A stretch of 64,000 nt of DNA from Mongoliitalea daihaiensis (lineage in GTDB: Bacteria > Bacteroidota > Bacteroidia > Cytophagales > Cyclobacteriaceae), in the NCBI RefSeq assembly GCF_021596945.1, contig NZ_CP063779.1, positions 127,501 to 191,500 on the forward strand. The letters run 5' to 3'. The notes beneath the pieces were generated by a model. The model made no database searches and had not been told where the DNA came from. It saw nothing but the letters and a program-made list of their open reading frames with translations. The translations under genes and the position numbers were made by a program. Shown piece by piece: positions 54,080-63,981 of the stretch; position 1 is the stretch's first letter, and each line of letters opens with the position of its first letter.

Positions 54080-56863
54080 ATGAAAATCAAGGCGCTCTTT
54101 TTATTTATTATCCTACTGAATTTCAGTTTTTTAAAGTCTTCCTACGCAACACATATTCGTGCTGGGGAGATTATTGCTGAACGAATTTCTACTCAAACCC
54201 TCACCTACAGGATTACAGTCGTGGGTTATACGGATACTCGTTCCAACGTCATTTTTGGCCCTGGAGAAATTAATTTTGGAGATGGAAGAGAGGTGACACT
54301 GAACACCGAAGCTGAAATTGCCTTTACAGAACCTTTAGGTAACCAAATTGAGAAAAATACTTTTGTAGTCACCCATACCTATCAAGGACCAGGGCAGTAT
54401 GTCATTCGATTCCGGGAATTCAACCGGAATGACCGTACACTTAATATGGATAACTCGGTAGATACGCCTTTTTACGTGGAAACCATGATTACGATTGATC
54501 CATTTATTGGTATCAATAACTCCCCTGTATTGACTATTCCTCCAGTGGACAATGGCGGTGTTAATATTCGATACATTCACAATCCTGGAGCCTATGACCC
54601 GGATGGAGACAGCATTGCCTATTTATTTGATGAAAACACTGTCCGTCCCCGTCAGGCATTCCAACGATTTGTAAACAATTACAGAAGCCCTGCATCTTCA
54701 GAATTCAGTTTCAATAGAGAAGACGGAAGTCCCAATCCTTTTATTTCCATGAATAGAGATGGAGATTTAATTTGGGACGCACCAGGTTTGGCGGGTCAGT
54801 ACAACATTGCCTTCCAGATACAAGAATGGAGAAAAATCGATGGACAATATCGGCTCATTGGGTATGTAGTCCGGGATATGCAGATTATTATTGAAAACAC
54901 CAATAATAGAAGACCTGAATTGATTTTACCACCTGATCTCTGTGTAGTAGCTGGGACACGTATTGAGGAAATAATCCAAGGAGTGGATCCGGACGGTGAC
55001 CCCATACGGATAGAAGTATTTGGAGACCCCATTGAAATTAGTCCTAGCGCTACCTATACGCCAGTCAGTGTATTCCAGCCTAGTCCAGGAATCGTAACTT
55101 TCAATTGGCAAACTGTTTGTTCTCATGTGCGTGAAAGGGAGTACCAGGTACGTATACGGATTTCAGACCAACCTAGATCAGGGCCATCCCTTGTAGATAT
55201 CCGAACATGGAATATACGAGTCATTGGTCCACCTCCTGTGGTCGATGATTTAGTACAACAGCAGGGAAGATCTGTGGATATTCGTTGGGACCCTTACACC
55301 TGTGCCAATTCAGCGCAAACCATGCAAGTATGGAGACGAATCAATTCCGATCCCTATGAACCTGATTCCTGTGAAACGGGTATTCGTGCTGGATTTGAAT
55401 TGGTGGGTACTACCAATATGCAAACTTTCAATTTCATTGATACCAATGGAGGAAATGGATTAGCACCTGGCAACACTTATTGCTATCGCTTGGTAGCGGC
55501 TTTCCCTCAACCTCGATCGGGAGAAAGCATCGTTTCCGAAGAAATCTGTATTACAATAGATGTCGATGTGCCACTGATTACCAATGTGAGCGTGGAAGCA
55601 ACAGATCCAGAAAATGGAGAAATTTTCGTCCGCTGGACACCTCCCTATGATATTGATCAGGAGCAATTCCCAGGTCCGTTTAATTACGAATTGATCCGAA
55701 GCACAGGGTTTACAGGGAATCAAAATCGTGTTTCTTTATTAACCACGGATGACACTGTTTTCACAGACACTGGACTCAATACAGAAAATCTTGTGTACAA
55801 TTATCGGGTGATTTTAAGAGAAAACACCACTGTTATTGACAGTTCGAGCAAAGCCTCTTCTGTGCGACTAGAACCTACAATTATCAACGAAGCCATTGAA
55901 TTGAATTGGACATTTGATGTTCCATGGAATAATTCGGTTGGAGAATTCGCTCATGAAGTTTACAGAAACCGCACAGATCCTTTGGCGCAGGATGCAGATA
56001 CCTTCACATTGATAGCCGAAGTAAATCCAGTAACAGAAGGTTTCCGCTATTTTGACGATGGTTCTCACAATGGAGTGACACTTCAAAAAGAAATTGAGTA
56101 TTGCTACTATGTCGTCACCAAAGGAAATTACAATGTAGACATGATAGAATTCCCGCTGGAAAACAAATCGCAAATTATCTGTGCAAGACCAGATGACGAT
56201 AGGCTACCATGTCCTCCAATCCTTACATTCGAAGGACCCGATTGTGCAGATTTCTTATCTGATAAACCATGTAATTTTAACAATTTTGAACATGAGTTGA
56301 GTTGGGAGCCAGATTTCTCGGGTGTTTGCGATGATGAATTGAGCGGCTATCGTTTGTATTTCAGAGACAATGATGGAGATGGCCCATTTGATATGATTCG
56401 GACGTTTACCGTGTTTGAATCATCAGCAGTTATCCGGAACCTCCCAACATATAGAGGTTGCTATTACATCACAGCAGTGGATCGATCAGGCAATGAAAGT
56501 GAGCCAAGTAATACCGTATGTGTTGATAATTGTCCTAATTACGAGTTGCCGAACGCCTTTACGCCAAATAACGATGGAGTAAATGATACATTCATGGCCT
56601 TTGATACACCTTTCATCAGATGCCCACGATTTGTACTTGGGGTGGAAATCTCCATCGTGAATAGATGGGGTGTAGAAATGTTCCGATATAACAGTACCCA
56701 ATCAGCAGAAAATGATATCTTCATTCGCTGGAACGGGCGTGATAAAAACAACAATGAAGTTCCTGCAGGAACCTATTTCTACGAAGCAACTGTCAATTTC
56801 GATGTCTTGGATCCTGCTTTGCGAATGCGTAAGTACAAAGGGACTGTCCAAGTACTTCGATGA
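54080..56863 (+). CDS. Large secreted protein with T9SS type B (CHU_C) sorting domain
   Basis: A 927-residue cargo protein. Signal peptide at residues 1-23 (MKIKALFLFIILLNFSFLKS then ATHIRAG). The body holds several beta-sandwich repeats of the cadherin/fibronectin III kind (NYELIRSTGFTGN, LSGYRLYFRDNDGDG). The C-terminal ~90 residues are a gliding-motility CHU_C/T9SS type B sorting domain: LPNAFTPNNDGVNDTF, VNRWG, WNGRDKNNNEVPAGTYFY, KGTVQVLR. It would be exported through the type IX system and attached to or released from the cell surface, in line with adhesion or gliding functions. Confidence 0.92.
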   Translation: MKIKALFLFIILLNFSFLKSSYATHIRAGEIIAERISTQTLTYRITVVGYTDTRSNVIFGPGEINFGDGREVTLNTEAEIAFTEPLGNQIEKNTFVVTHTYQGPGQYVIRFREFNRNDRTLNMDNSVDTPFYVETMITIDPFIGINNSPVLTIPPVDNGGVNIRYIHNPGAYDPDGDSIAYLFDENTVRPRQAFQRFVNNYRSPASSEFSFNREDGSPNPFISMNRDGDLIWDAPGLAGQYNIAFQIQEWRKIDGQYRLIGYVVRDMQIIIENTNNRRPELILPPDLCVVAGTRIEEIIQGVDPDGDPIRIEVFGDPIEISPSATYTPVSVFQPSPGIVTFNWQTVCSHVREREYQVRIRISDQPRSGPSLVDIRTWNIRVIGPPPVVDDLVQQQGRSVDIRWDPYTCANSAQTMQVWRRINSDPYEPDSCETGIRAGFELVGTTNMQTFNFIDTNGGNGLAPGNTYCYRLVAAFPQPRSGESIVSEEICITIDVDVPLITNVSVEATDPENGEIFVRWTPPYDIDQEQFPGPFNYELIRSTGFTGNQNRVSLLTTDDTVFTDTGLNTENLVYNYRVILRENTTVIDSSSKASSVRLEPTIINEAIELNWTFDVPWNNSVGEFAHEVYRNRTDPLAQDADTFTLIAEVNPVTEGFRYFDDGSHNGVTLQKEIEYCYYVVTKGNYNVDMIEFPLENKSQIICARPDDDRLPCPPILTFEGPDCADFLSDKPCNFNNFEHELSWEPDFSGVCDDELSGYRLYFRDNDGDGPFDMIRTFTVFESSAVIRNLPTYRGCYYITAVDRSGNESEPSNTVCVDNCPNYELPNAFTPNNDGVNDTFMAFDTPFIRCPRFVLGVEISIVNRWGVEMFRYNSTQSAENDIFIRWNGRDKNNNEVPAGTYFYEATVNFDVLDPALRMRKYKGTVQVLR

Positions 56864-57285
56864 CAGTTACTGAAAAATTCCATATTGTCCTCTTCGATGG
56901 GGTTTGCAATTTGTGTAATAACTCGGTGGATTTCATTATCCGCCGAGATACCAAAAATGTATTTAAAGTTGGCGCAATACAAGATGCGCATACCCAAAGG
57001 CTCTTAGAGTCCTTTGAGATACCTGCGGATTATTTGGACTCCTTAATTTACATTCATCAAGATCAGGTGTATTACAAAAGCCGAGGGGCCTTAGAAATTA
57101 CCCGAAACCTTGGAGGACTTTGGCCAATTTTATATGGATTGATCATCATTCCGGCATTTATCAGAGACCCCATCTACGATTGGATTGCCCGTAACCGCTA
57201 CCGATGGTTTGGTAAGAAGGAAACATGCAGATTGCCCACATCTGAGGAACGGGCAAAATTCCTTACCGCCGAAGACTTAGAATAA
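56860..57285 (+). CDS. DCC1-like thiol-disulfide oxidoreductase (DUF393)
   Basis: A 141-residue protein with the family motif DGVCNLC at residues 13-19 (Asp13, Cys16, Cys19) and the helical FIIRRDTK after it. It overlaps the T9SS cargo gene by 4 bases (ATGA), so the two are translationally coupled. Function of the family is poorly known; a redox role follows from the CxxC pair. Confidence 0.9.
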   Translation: MTVTEKFHIVLFDGVCNLCNNSVDFIIRRDTKNVFKVGAIQDAHTQRLLESFEIPADYLDSLIYIHQDQVYYKSRGALEITRNLGGLWPILYGLIIIPAFIRDPIYDWIARNRYRWFGKKETCRLPTSEERAKFLTAEDLE

Positions 57286-57332
57286 TAGAAAAAATAGATA
57301 AGCAATAATTAACCACTAAACTTTTTCCACTT

Positions 57333-57962
57333 ATGAAGCTACAGGAAGTATTTGGGAACAATGAGGAATGGATTCAGAAGAAACTTTCCGAAAATCCAGC
57401 TTATTTTCATGAACTCTCCAAAGGACAGGAGCCAAAAATTCTTTACATAGGCTGTTCTGATTCCCGTGTGACTGCAGAGGAATTGATGGGCGTTGCTCCG
57501 GGGGATGTCTTTGTTCATCGAAATATCGCCAACTTGGTTATTGGCATTGATGTCAATGCCATGGCAGTTTTACATTATGCAGTGGACCATTTAAAAGTGG
57601 ACCATATTGTCTTATGTGGACATTACTTTTGCGGAGGCGTAAAAGCTGCCATGCAAGCAGCCGATTTGGGTGTATTGAATCCTTGGCTACGAAATATCCG
57701 GGATGTGTACAGACTTCATCAAGCCGAGTTAGATGGGATTGAAAATGAAAATGACCGATACAATCGCCTGATCGAGTTAAATGTACAAGAACAATGCATC
57801 AACCTCCTCAAAACAGCCACTGTTCAAAAGGCTATTCGCCAAAGAGGTGTGCAAGTACATGGATGGGTTTTTGACGTTTCTACAGGAAAGCTGATAGACT
57901 TAAAGATAGATTTCAAAAGCATCCTCTCCAAAATCATGGAAATCTACGATTTGGGAGAGTAG
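57333..57962 (+). CDS. can: Beta-class carbonic anhydrase
   Basis: A 209-residue zinc enzyme interconverting CO2 and bicarbonate. Zinc ligands Cys41 in GCSDSR (with Asp43-Arg45), His96 and Cys99 in LCGHYFCGG; HRNIANLV is the second signature. Cytoplasmic. Follows the DCC gene by 47 bases, possibly in its transcript. Confidence 0.94.
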   Translation: MKLQEVFGNNEEWIQKKLSENPAYFHELSKGQEPKILYIGCSDSRVTAEELMGVAPGDVFVHRNIANLVIGIDVNAMAVLHYAVDHLKVDHIVLCGHYFCGGVKAAMQAADLGVLNPWLRNIRDVYRLHQAELDGIENENDRYNRLIELNVQEQCINLLKTATVQKAIRQRGVQVHGWVFDVSTGKLIDLKIDFKSILSKIMEIYDLGE

Positions 57963-58051
57963 ATTAAAGAAGATTGCAATAATCCAGTTCCCCGTTTATT
58001 TAAAACATCTGGATAAATTTCGTTATCATATACCTTATTATCAGCGGATTC

Positions 58052-58086
58052 AGACCTGGCAGGTTTAAAAAACCTGTCAGGGTCTC
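58052..58086. repeat. REP-like palindrome
   Basis: AGACCTGGCAGGTTT pairs imperfectly with AACCTGTCAGGGTCT around a short A loop. No T run follows, so it reads more like a dispersed palindromic repeat than a terminator. Confidence 0.5.
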
Positions 58087-58094
58087 TCCCTCCT

Positions 58095-58550
58095 TATTTC
58101 AATTTATTTCCACCTTATTTCAACTTTATTTCAACTCAAGCGGTAATCGTATTTCTTGCTAATATCTCAATATCAATCAATATCCAATATCTATTTTAGC
58201 CGCAGATCAGCCAGGATATTCACAGATGTTTTTCTGACGCAAATTGGAAGTACACCCCTCACCAATATTTCAATTTATTTCCACCTTATTTCTACTCTAT
58301 TTCAACCCAATCGGCAATCGTATTTCCGGCTAAGATCTCAATATCAATCAATATCCAATATCTATTTTAGCCGAAAATCAGCCAGGATATTCACAGATGT
58401 TTTTCTGACGCAAATTGGAAGTACACCCCTCACCAATATTTCAATTTATTTCCACCTTATTTCTACTTTATTTCAACCCAATCGGCAATCGTATTTCCGG
58501 CTAATATCTAAATATCAATCAATATCCAATATCCATCAATATCCCATCAA
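58095..58550. repeat. 171-bp tandem repeat, about 2.6 copies
   Basis: Landmarks AATATC(T/A)... AATATCAATCAATATCCAAT recur at 58161, 58332 and 58503, a period of 171 bases (a multiple of 3). The block ATTCACAGATGTTTTTCTGA is included in each full unit. The repeat array fills most of the gap 57963-58591 up to the fabD start. An open frame running through it is an artefact of the 3n period. Confidence 0.9.
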
Positions 58551-58591
58551 TCCGTTTTTCTTATATTTGCACTTCAATCAACATAAAACTT

Positions 58592-59467
58592 ATGAAGGCA
58601 TACGTTTTTCCAGGCCAAGGTGCCCAATTCCCAGGAATGGGAAAGGATCTCTATGAAAGCAATGAAGAAGCAAAGGCATTGTTTGAAAAAGCCAATGAAA
58701 TCCTTGGTTTCAGAATTTCTGATATCATGTTTGAAGGTACAGACGAGGAACTCAAACAAACCAAAGTTACCCAACCTGCTATCTTTTTACACTCGGTGAT
58801 TTTGGCCAAAACTTCTGCTGACTTCAATCCTGACATGGTAGCTGGCCACTCTTTGGGAGAGTTTTCTGCCTTGGTAGCGAATGGTGTGTTAGCTTTTGAG
58901 GATGGTTTGAAATTAGTGTATCAGCGAGCTTTAGCTATGCAGGAAGCATGTGAAATCAATCCATCCGGTATGGCGGCTATTCTTGGGTTGGAAGATGCTA
59001 AAGTTGAAGAAATCTGTGCAAGCATGGAAGGAGAGACCGTTGTTGCAGCTAATTACAACTGTCCTGGCCAATTGGTGATTTCCGGTTCCAACAAAGGAAT
59101 TGAATTGGCTTGTGATGCTATGAAAGCCGCAGGTGCCAAGCGGGCATTGCCATTGCCTGTCGGTGGAGCATTTCACTCTCCCCTAATGGAGCCTGCCAGA
59201 GAGAAGTTAGAAAAAGCCATAGCCGCTACTACCTTCCATGAGCCATCCTGCCCTGTTTACCAAAATGTCAGCACTACAGCCGTTACAGATGTTCAGGAAA
59301 TAAAAAATAACTTGATCGCGCAGTTAACAGCCCCAGTAAAATGGACCCAATCTGTTCAAAATATGGTTGCCGATGGAGCAATAGAATTTATTGAATGTGG
59401 CCCTGGCAAGGTGCTGCAAGGCTTGGTTAAGAAAATCCATAAAGAAGCAGAAGTGAGGAGTGTTTGA
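58592..59467 (+). CDS. fabD: Malonyl-CoA:ACP transacylase
   Basis: A 291-residue FabD that loads malonyl onto ACP for fatty-acid synthesis. FPGQGAQFPGMG opens the protein, the nucleophile serine is Ser87 in GHSLGE, the histidine lies in GGAFHSPLMEPA near residue 194, and GPGKVLQGLVKK ends it. Full length. It is preceded by a tandem repeat rather than other fab genes. Confidence 0.97.
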   Translation: MKAYVFPGQGAQFPGMGKDLYESNEEAKALFEKANEILGFRISDIMFEGTDEELKQTKVTQPAIFLHSVILAKTSADFNPDMVAGHSLGEFSALVANGVLAFEDGLKLVYQRALAMQEACEINPSGMAAILGLEDAKVEEICASMEGETVVAANYNCPGQLVISGSNKGIELACDAMKAAGAKRALPLPVGGAFHSPLMEPAREKLEKAIAATTFHEPSCPVYQNVSTTAVTDVQEIKNNLIAQLTAPVKWTQSVQNMVADGAIEFIECGPGKVLQGLVKKIHKEAEVRSV

Positions 59468-59485
59468 TTTTAGATTTTAGATTTT

Positions 59486-59518
59486 AAGCCCCGGATGCAT
59501 GTCTGGGGTTATTTTTTG
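59486..59518 (+). terminator. Intrinsic terminator of fabD
   Basis: AGCCCCGGA pairs with TCTGGGGTT around GCATG-like loop; followed by ATTTTTTG. Confidence 0.75.
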
Positions 59519-59579
59519 AATTGGATTGGGTTGGGTCGGATTAGGCTAAAGCCACAACCCTATGGATGGGGAGGTCCCA

Positions 59580-59996
59580 TCAAAATTAAGACAGGGAAAA
59601 CTCATCAATTGCCTCCTGCTTTAGCTTAAGGCCAAAATAGTCATTCAAATCTTTTTTAGCTTTAGCCAAATACTCAGGAATGGGTTTCCAAATAATCCTC
59701 CATCCGATGGCTTGTGAAAAAATAAATAGAAATCAACAACAAGTCTATTAATGGGGCGGTCCTTTCAAAATTGAGACAGGGAAAACTCATCAATTGCCTC
59801 CTGCTTTAGCTTAAGACCAAAATAGTCATTCAAATCTTTTTTGGCTTTAGCCAAATACTTAGGAATGGGTTTCCAAATAATCCTCCATCTGATGGCTTGT
59901 GAAAAAATAAATAGAAATCAACAACAAGTCTATTAATGGGGCGGTCCTTTCAAAATTGAGACAGGGAAAACTCATCAATTGCCTCCTGCTTTAGCT
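59580..59996. repeat. 185-bp tandem repeat (two full copies plus partial) abutting folK
   Basis: ACAGGGAAAACTCATCAATT recurs at 59591, 59776 and 59961 (period 185). Each unit opens with GGTCCTTTCAAAATTGAGA, and on the minus strand carries a conserved ~45-codon frame ending KLKQEAIDEFSLSQF. The third copy runs into the folK gene and supplies its stop codon. The pattern resembles a fragment of an insertion sequence end repeated in tandem; no transposase is present. Confidence 0.82.
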
Positions 59997-60482
59997 GGAG
60001 GCAATGAATTCTAGGACATCCAAATCATCATTCAATTGCTGGAGTAACTGAACATGGCTTAATTGATGGATGGGATGGATAAAATCAGGCCATACATCAA
60101 CTAAAGGAACTAAAACAAATTTCCTTTCTGAAATGTAAGGGTGTGGAACTATGAGCTGAGGTTCTTTAATAATCTGATTCCCCAGGTACAAAATATCAAT
60201 ATCCATGGTACGATTACCCCATTTTTGAATTCGTTCCCTGCCCAACGATTGTTCTATAGATTGAATCACTTGGAGAATATACAGAGGTTCCAAATCAGTC
60301 TCCAAAATTAATACCTGATTGAGGTAATTCCCTTCTGAAGCCCCTCCCCAAGCGGCAGTTTCGTAGATTTTAGATTCCGAGACGATAGAGCCAAGCTTGA
60401 GTTGAAGGTTTTTTTTCGCTTCAACAATTAATTTTTCCCGATCACCCAAATTACCCCCTAAAATCAAAACTAGTTTTTCCAT
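59991..60482 (-). CDS. folK: 6-hydroxymethyl-7,8-dihydropterin pyrophosphokinase
   Basis: A 163-residue HPPK of folate synthesis. LILGGNLGDRE at the start binds ATP; WGNRTMDIDILYLGN and PHPYISERKFVLVPL are the family signatures. The C-terminal serine and stop codon lie in the third copy of the 185-bp repeat, whose sequence forms a hairpin ATTGCCTCC/GGAGGCAAT around them (59978-60005). Otherwise normal. It is divergent from sppA. Confidence 0.96.
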   Translation of the reverse strand: MEKLVLILGGNLGDREKLIVEAKKNLQLKLGSIVSESKIYETAAWGGASEGNYLNQVLILETDLEPLYILQVIQSIEQSLGRERIQKWGNRTMDIDILYLGNQIIKEPQLIVPHPYISERKFVLVPLVDVWPDFIHPIHQLSHVQLLQQLNDDLDVLEFIASS

Positions 60483-60553
60483 CTACGTGTTACCTAACAA
60501 AACATACAACATTAGCAAAAAACCAGTAATTTTAGGCACTTAACTTAAAAACT

Positions 60554-62314
60554 ATGAAATTCTTAGGAAATGTATTAGCCGTCATTGTAGGCTTACTTGT
60601 CTTTTCTGTATTGAGCTTTTTTATCTTTGCTGGAATCATTGCAGCCATCTCTGCCTCTGATAGCGAAGTAAAAGTGCGTGAGAACTCGGTCCTTCACTTG
60701 AATTTGAACGGTCGGGTTTTGGTAGAGCGAACCAATGCAAATGATCCTGATTTTTCCTCTATCGATTTATTTGGAGGAATCTCTACTGTGGGCCTTTCCA
60801 ATATCAAAACGGCCGTTTCAGCCGCCAAAAACAATGAAAATATTAAAGGAATATACCTCAGAGCTGGATTTTTCTCTGCAGGACAAGCGGGCTTAAAAGA
60901 AATAAGAGATGCCTTGGTCGATTTTAAAGAATCAGGGAAATTTATCATCAGTTATGATGAAGTCTATGGAGAAAGTGGATATTACCTCAGTTCTGTTGCA
61001 GATGAAGTGTATATGAACCCATCTGGAATGCTGGAATTTAATGGATTTTCTTCGGAAATCGTATTTTTGAAAGGCATGTTTCAAAAAATTGAAGTAGAAC
61101 CTGTCGTATTTCGTGTGGGCGATTTCAAAAGTGCTGTGGAGCCATTTTTACTTGACAAAATGAGTGATGAAAATAGGTTACAAACTGAAACATTCTTAGG
61201 TGATCTCAATAATTTTGCACTGAAAGAAATCGCCGAAAGCAGGAAAATTTCTTTAGACAAAATCACCGAAATCAATAACCAAATGCTTGTCAGGAAGGTA
61301 CAGGATGCTCAAGAGTTAAATCTTGTAGACAACTTATGGTACGAAGATCAGGTAATTGATCATATGAAAGAAAAGATGGGTCTAACCGAAGATGATAAAA
61401 TTAGCTTGACTAACATCACCCGCATGAATGCTGCAGCACCATCCAAAAATAAACTATCCAAAAATAGAATTGCTGTCATCATCGCAGAAGGTGATATCGT
61501 GGACGGAAGAGCGGAAGGTTCTATAAGCTCAGAAGTATTCAAAGAGGAAGTTCGCAAAGCAAGAAAAAACGATGACATTAAAGCTGTAGTGATCCGTATC
61601 AACTCACCTGGTGGCTCTGCACTTGCTTCCGAAGTAATCTGGAGAGAATTAGAGGAGTGCAGCAAAGTTAAGCCTGTAATTGCCTCAATGGGTGAAGTAG
61701 CCGCATCTGGGGGATATTACATCGCCGCTGCTGCTGACACCATTGTAGCCCAACCAAATACCATCACGGGCTCGATTGGAATCTTTGCCTTATGGTTCAA
61801 TGCACAAGGTTTGCTAAACAATAAATTAGGAATTACAACTGACGTTGCCAAAACTGGTGAGTTTTCTGATTTTTTAAGTGCCGCCCGTAAATTATCAGAA
61901 GGCGAAAAAGCCATTTTTCAAAATCAAGTGGAACAAGGATACGATACCTTTTTGAGCCGTGTAGCGTCTGGTAGAAACATGAGCAAAGAAGATGTCATGA
62001 AAGTGGCTTCTGGTCGTGTATGGTCAGGTATACGCGCACAAGAAGTGGGTTTAGTAGATATTTTAGGTGGACTAGAAGATGCCGTACAAATTGCCGCAAC
62101 AAAAGCTGACATCGCTGATGATTTCCGTGTAATCTACTATCCTGAGTCCAAGCCTTGGTTTGAGCGTTTTTTAAATCAATTTACCAGCGACGTTCAATCC
62201 TATTACCAAATCAGAAAATACGGGGAATTATACCCCATCATCAAACAGGTTGAAAAAGTCAATCAGTACAAAGGAGTGATGGTACGGTTACCGTATGATA
62301 TTGAAGTGAAGTAA
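60554..62314 (+). CDS. sppA: Signal peptide peptidase SppA, 67K type
   Basis: A 586-residue membrane serine protease with two SppA domains. One N-terminal membrane helix (about 3-32). The catalytic lysine is in FRVGDFKSAVEPF in the first domain and the nucleophile serine in GEVAASGGYYIAAAAD in the second, as in the 67K class. It degrades cleaved signal peptides in the membrane. Downstream is a 235-bp tandem repeat. Confidence 0.95.
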   Translation: MKFLGNVLAVIVGLLVFSVLSFFIFAGIIAAISASDSEVKVRENSVLHLNLNGRVLVERTNANDPDFSSIDLFGGISTVGLSNIKTAVSAAKNNENIKGIYLRAGFFSAGQAGLKEIRDALVDFKESGKFIISYDEVYGESGYYLSSVADEVYMNPSGMLEFNGFSSEIVFLKGMFQKIEVEPVVFRVGDFKSAVEPFLLDKMSDENRLQTETFLGDLNNFALKEIAESRKISLDKITEINNQMLVRKVQDAQELNLVDNLWYEDQVIDHMKEKMGLTEDDKISLTNITRMNAAAPSKNKLSKNRIAVIIAEGDIVDGRAEGSISSEVFKEEVRKARKNDDIKAVVIRINSPGGSALASEVIWRELEECSKVKPVIASMGEVAASGGYYIAAAADTIVAQPNTITGSIGIFALWFNAQGLLNNKLGITTDVAKTGEFSDFLSAARKLSEGEKAIFQNQVEQGYDTFLSRVASGRNMSKEDVMKVASGRVWSGIRAQEVGLVDILGGLEDAVQIAATKADIADDFRVIYYPESKPWFERFLNQFTSDVQSYYQIRKYGELYPIIKQVEKVNQYKGVMVRLPYDIEVK

Positions 62315-62328
62315 GCACTTCCACAGAC

Positions 62329-62990
62329 TCAAAAGCCAAGAAGTAAAGTGAAATATGCTCACGCGATATAAATTGATATATGCCTTTCGGCGATATGTTG
62401 GGGGCGTGTAGAGAAGAAGATACCTTGCAAAGAACCCTATCTGTGCTAATCTGCAAAATCTGTGGACAGCCCACTTTGCGAGCGTGGCGATCATTCGCTG
62501 CGCTCGTTGCGTGAAATAGGAGACGAGCTTGCCTGCCGAGAGGTCGGAGTTTAGACTCAAGACTCAAAAGCCAAGAAGTAAAGTGAAATATGCTCACGCG
62601 ATATAAATTGATATATGCCTTTCGGCGATGTATTGGGGGCGTGTAGAGAAGAAGATTACTTGCAAAGCATCCTATCTGTGCTAATCTGCAAAATCTGTGG
62701 ACAGCCCACTTTACGCGCGTGGCGATCAATCGCTGCGCTCGTTGCGTGAAATAAGAGACGAGCTTACCTACCGAGAGGTCGGAATTTAAACTCAATACTC
62801 AAAAGCCAAGAAGTAAAGTGAAATATGCTCAAGCGATATATTGGGGCGTGTAGAGCAGAAAATTACTTGCAAAGCGCCCTATCTGTGCTAATCTGCGAAA
62901 TCTGTGGATACCTTATTTTTGCGAGCGTAGCGATCAATCGTTGCGCTCGTTGCGTGAAATAAGGGCCAGAATGAGCTTTTTTAATATCTT
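62329..62990. repeat. 235-bp tandem repeat, about 2.8 copies
   Basis: AAGTAAAGTGAAATATGCTC recurs at 62341, 62576 and 62811 (spacings 235 and 235). Each unit carries ATCTGTGCTAATCTGCAAAA, the core of the 43.8-44.5 kb repeat, and GATCATTCGCTGCGCTCGTT. The third unit has a ~30-base deletion. Frames running through it are spurious. The region 62315-63090 has no other gene. Confidence 0.88.
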
Positions 62991-63007
62991 AAGCCATCAA
63001 AAATTAA

Positions 63008-63052
63008 GGGGTCAAGTCTATCCGCACCACATATGCTCGAAGACTTGACCCC
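63008..63052. repeat. REP-like palindrome near flavin reductase 3' end
   Basis: GGGGTCAAGTCT pairs perfectly with AGACTTGACCCC with a 21-base loop. It can also serve as a terminator for the leftward gene, since TTAATTTTT follows on the minus strand. Confidence 0.75.
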
Positions 63053-63090
63053 ACTTAAAATCTGCAAAATCCGTTTTATCTGCGAGAGAT

Positions 63091-63981
63091 CTATTTTTGG
63101 AGGAGAATCTCCCAGGCTTCCTGAACCTTACCAGCATCGAGGGCCTCTTTGGCAAGCAAATGCAAGTGATAATGATACCCCTCCTCATCCTGCTGCAATC
63201 GCTTTTTTAAATCTTGCAAGGCTGGATTAGAAGATCGGGCTGCAACAGCATCCAACGAAGGAAGCGTTTCCACATTCCCCAACTTACCCAAGTGATTGCC
63301 TGTCAGGACTACAGAATGACGAATCCTTTCCGGAATTTGATCAATACCAATCCCTTTGTTGCGGACAGGCTTCTCAATCTCAAACAATGCGGCACCACTT
63401 GCTCTACAATACCAATCCCCGCCCATTCTAGCAACAGTATCGATCTTGAAAGGGTCAATTTTTCCCTGCTCGTCAAAAATATGGTCTTGAAAATGCGCTA
63501 AAACTACTTCACATATCACTAAATTTCCTGCACCGCCCTCTTCACCAGTAGGAATGACCTGCAGCACCTTGCATTCAAATGCTGCAGGAGCCTCTTTTAC
63601 TCTTGGTGGCTTAACCATCTCTGATGGCTCTTGGGTAAGGCCAGCCTTTACAAATTCATTGACTCCTTTTTCATATTCAGTACTAGCCAAAGACATTTGT
63701 TCCACCATAGCGTAATCCACAATATTGATGACTACCTCTGGTACTTCCAACACATTTTCCAAGCTATGCTTAGAAGTATTGTCTCGAACCCGTCTAGCTG
63801 GTGAGAAAATGAGTATAGGGGGATTAGACCCGAAAATATTAAAGAAACTATAAGGACTCAAATTCACGTTGCCTTCATTATCGATTGTACTGGCAAAGGC
63901 TATAGGGCGAGGGCTAATAGCCCCCAACAGATATCCATGTAATTCTTGAGTAGTGATTTCTTTTGGGTTGATTGTTTTCAT
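63091..63981 (-). CDS. Flavin reductase-like FMN-binding protein
   Basis: A 296-residue protein of the flavin reductase-like (PF01613) family. PRPIAFASTID, NLSPYSFFN and ARRVRDNTSKHSLEN form the FMN-binding part; a C-terminal helical extension of about 90 residues follows. I chose ATG 63981 over the TTG four codons upstream. It may serve as a reductase component for an oxygenase; partner unknown. The gene runs close to the window end but is complete. Confidence 0.88.
   Translation of the reverse strand: MKTINPKEITTQELHGYLLGAISPRPIAFASTIDNEGNVNLSPYSFFNIFGSNPPILIFSPARRVRDNTSKHSLENVLEVPEVVINIVDYAMVEQMSLASTEYEKGVNEFVKAGLTQEPSEMVKPPRVKEAPAAFECKVLQVIPTGEEGGAGNLVICEVVLAHFQDHIFDEQGKIDPFKIDTVARMGGDWYCRASGAALFEIEKPVRNKGIGIDQIPERIRHSVVLTGNHLGKLGNVETLPSLDAVAARSSNPALQDLKKRLQQDEEGYHYHLHLLAKEALDAGKVQEAWEILLQK

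Noticed and set aside
58156-58656. 166-codon open frame through the 171-bp repeat
   Set aside because: The period is a multiple of 3, so the frame stays open by chance; composition is not protein-like and it overlaps the fabD start.
62259-62795. 178- and 90-codon frames on the minus strand in the 235-bp repeat
   Set aside because: They follow the repeat units, overlap the sppA end and have no protein-like features.
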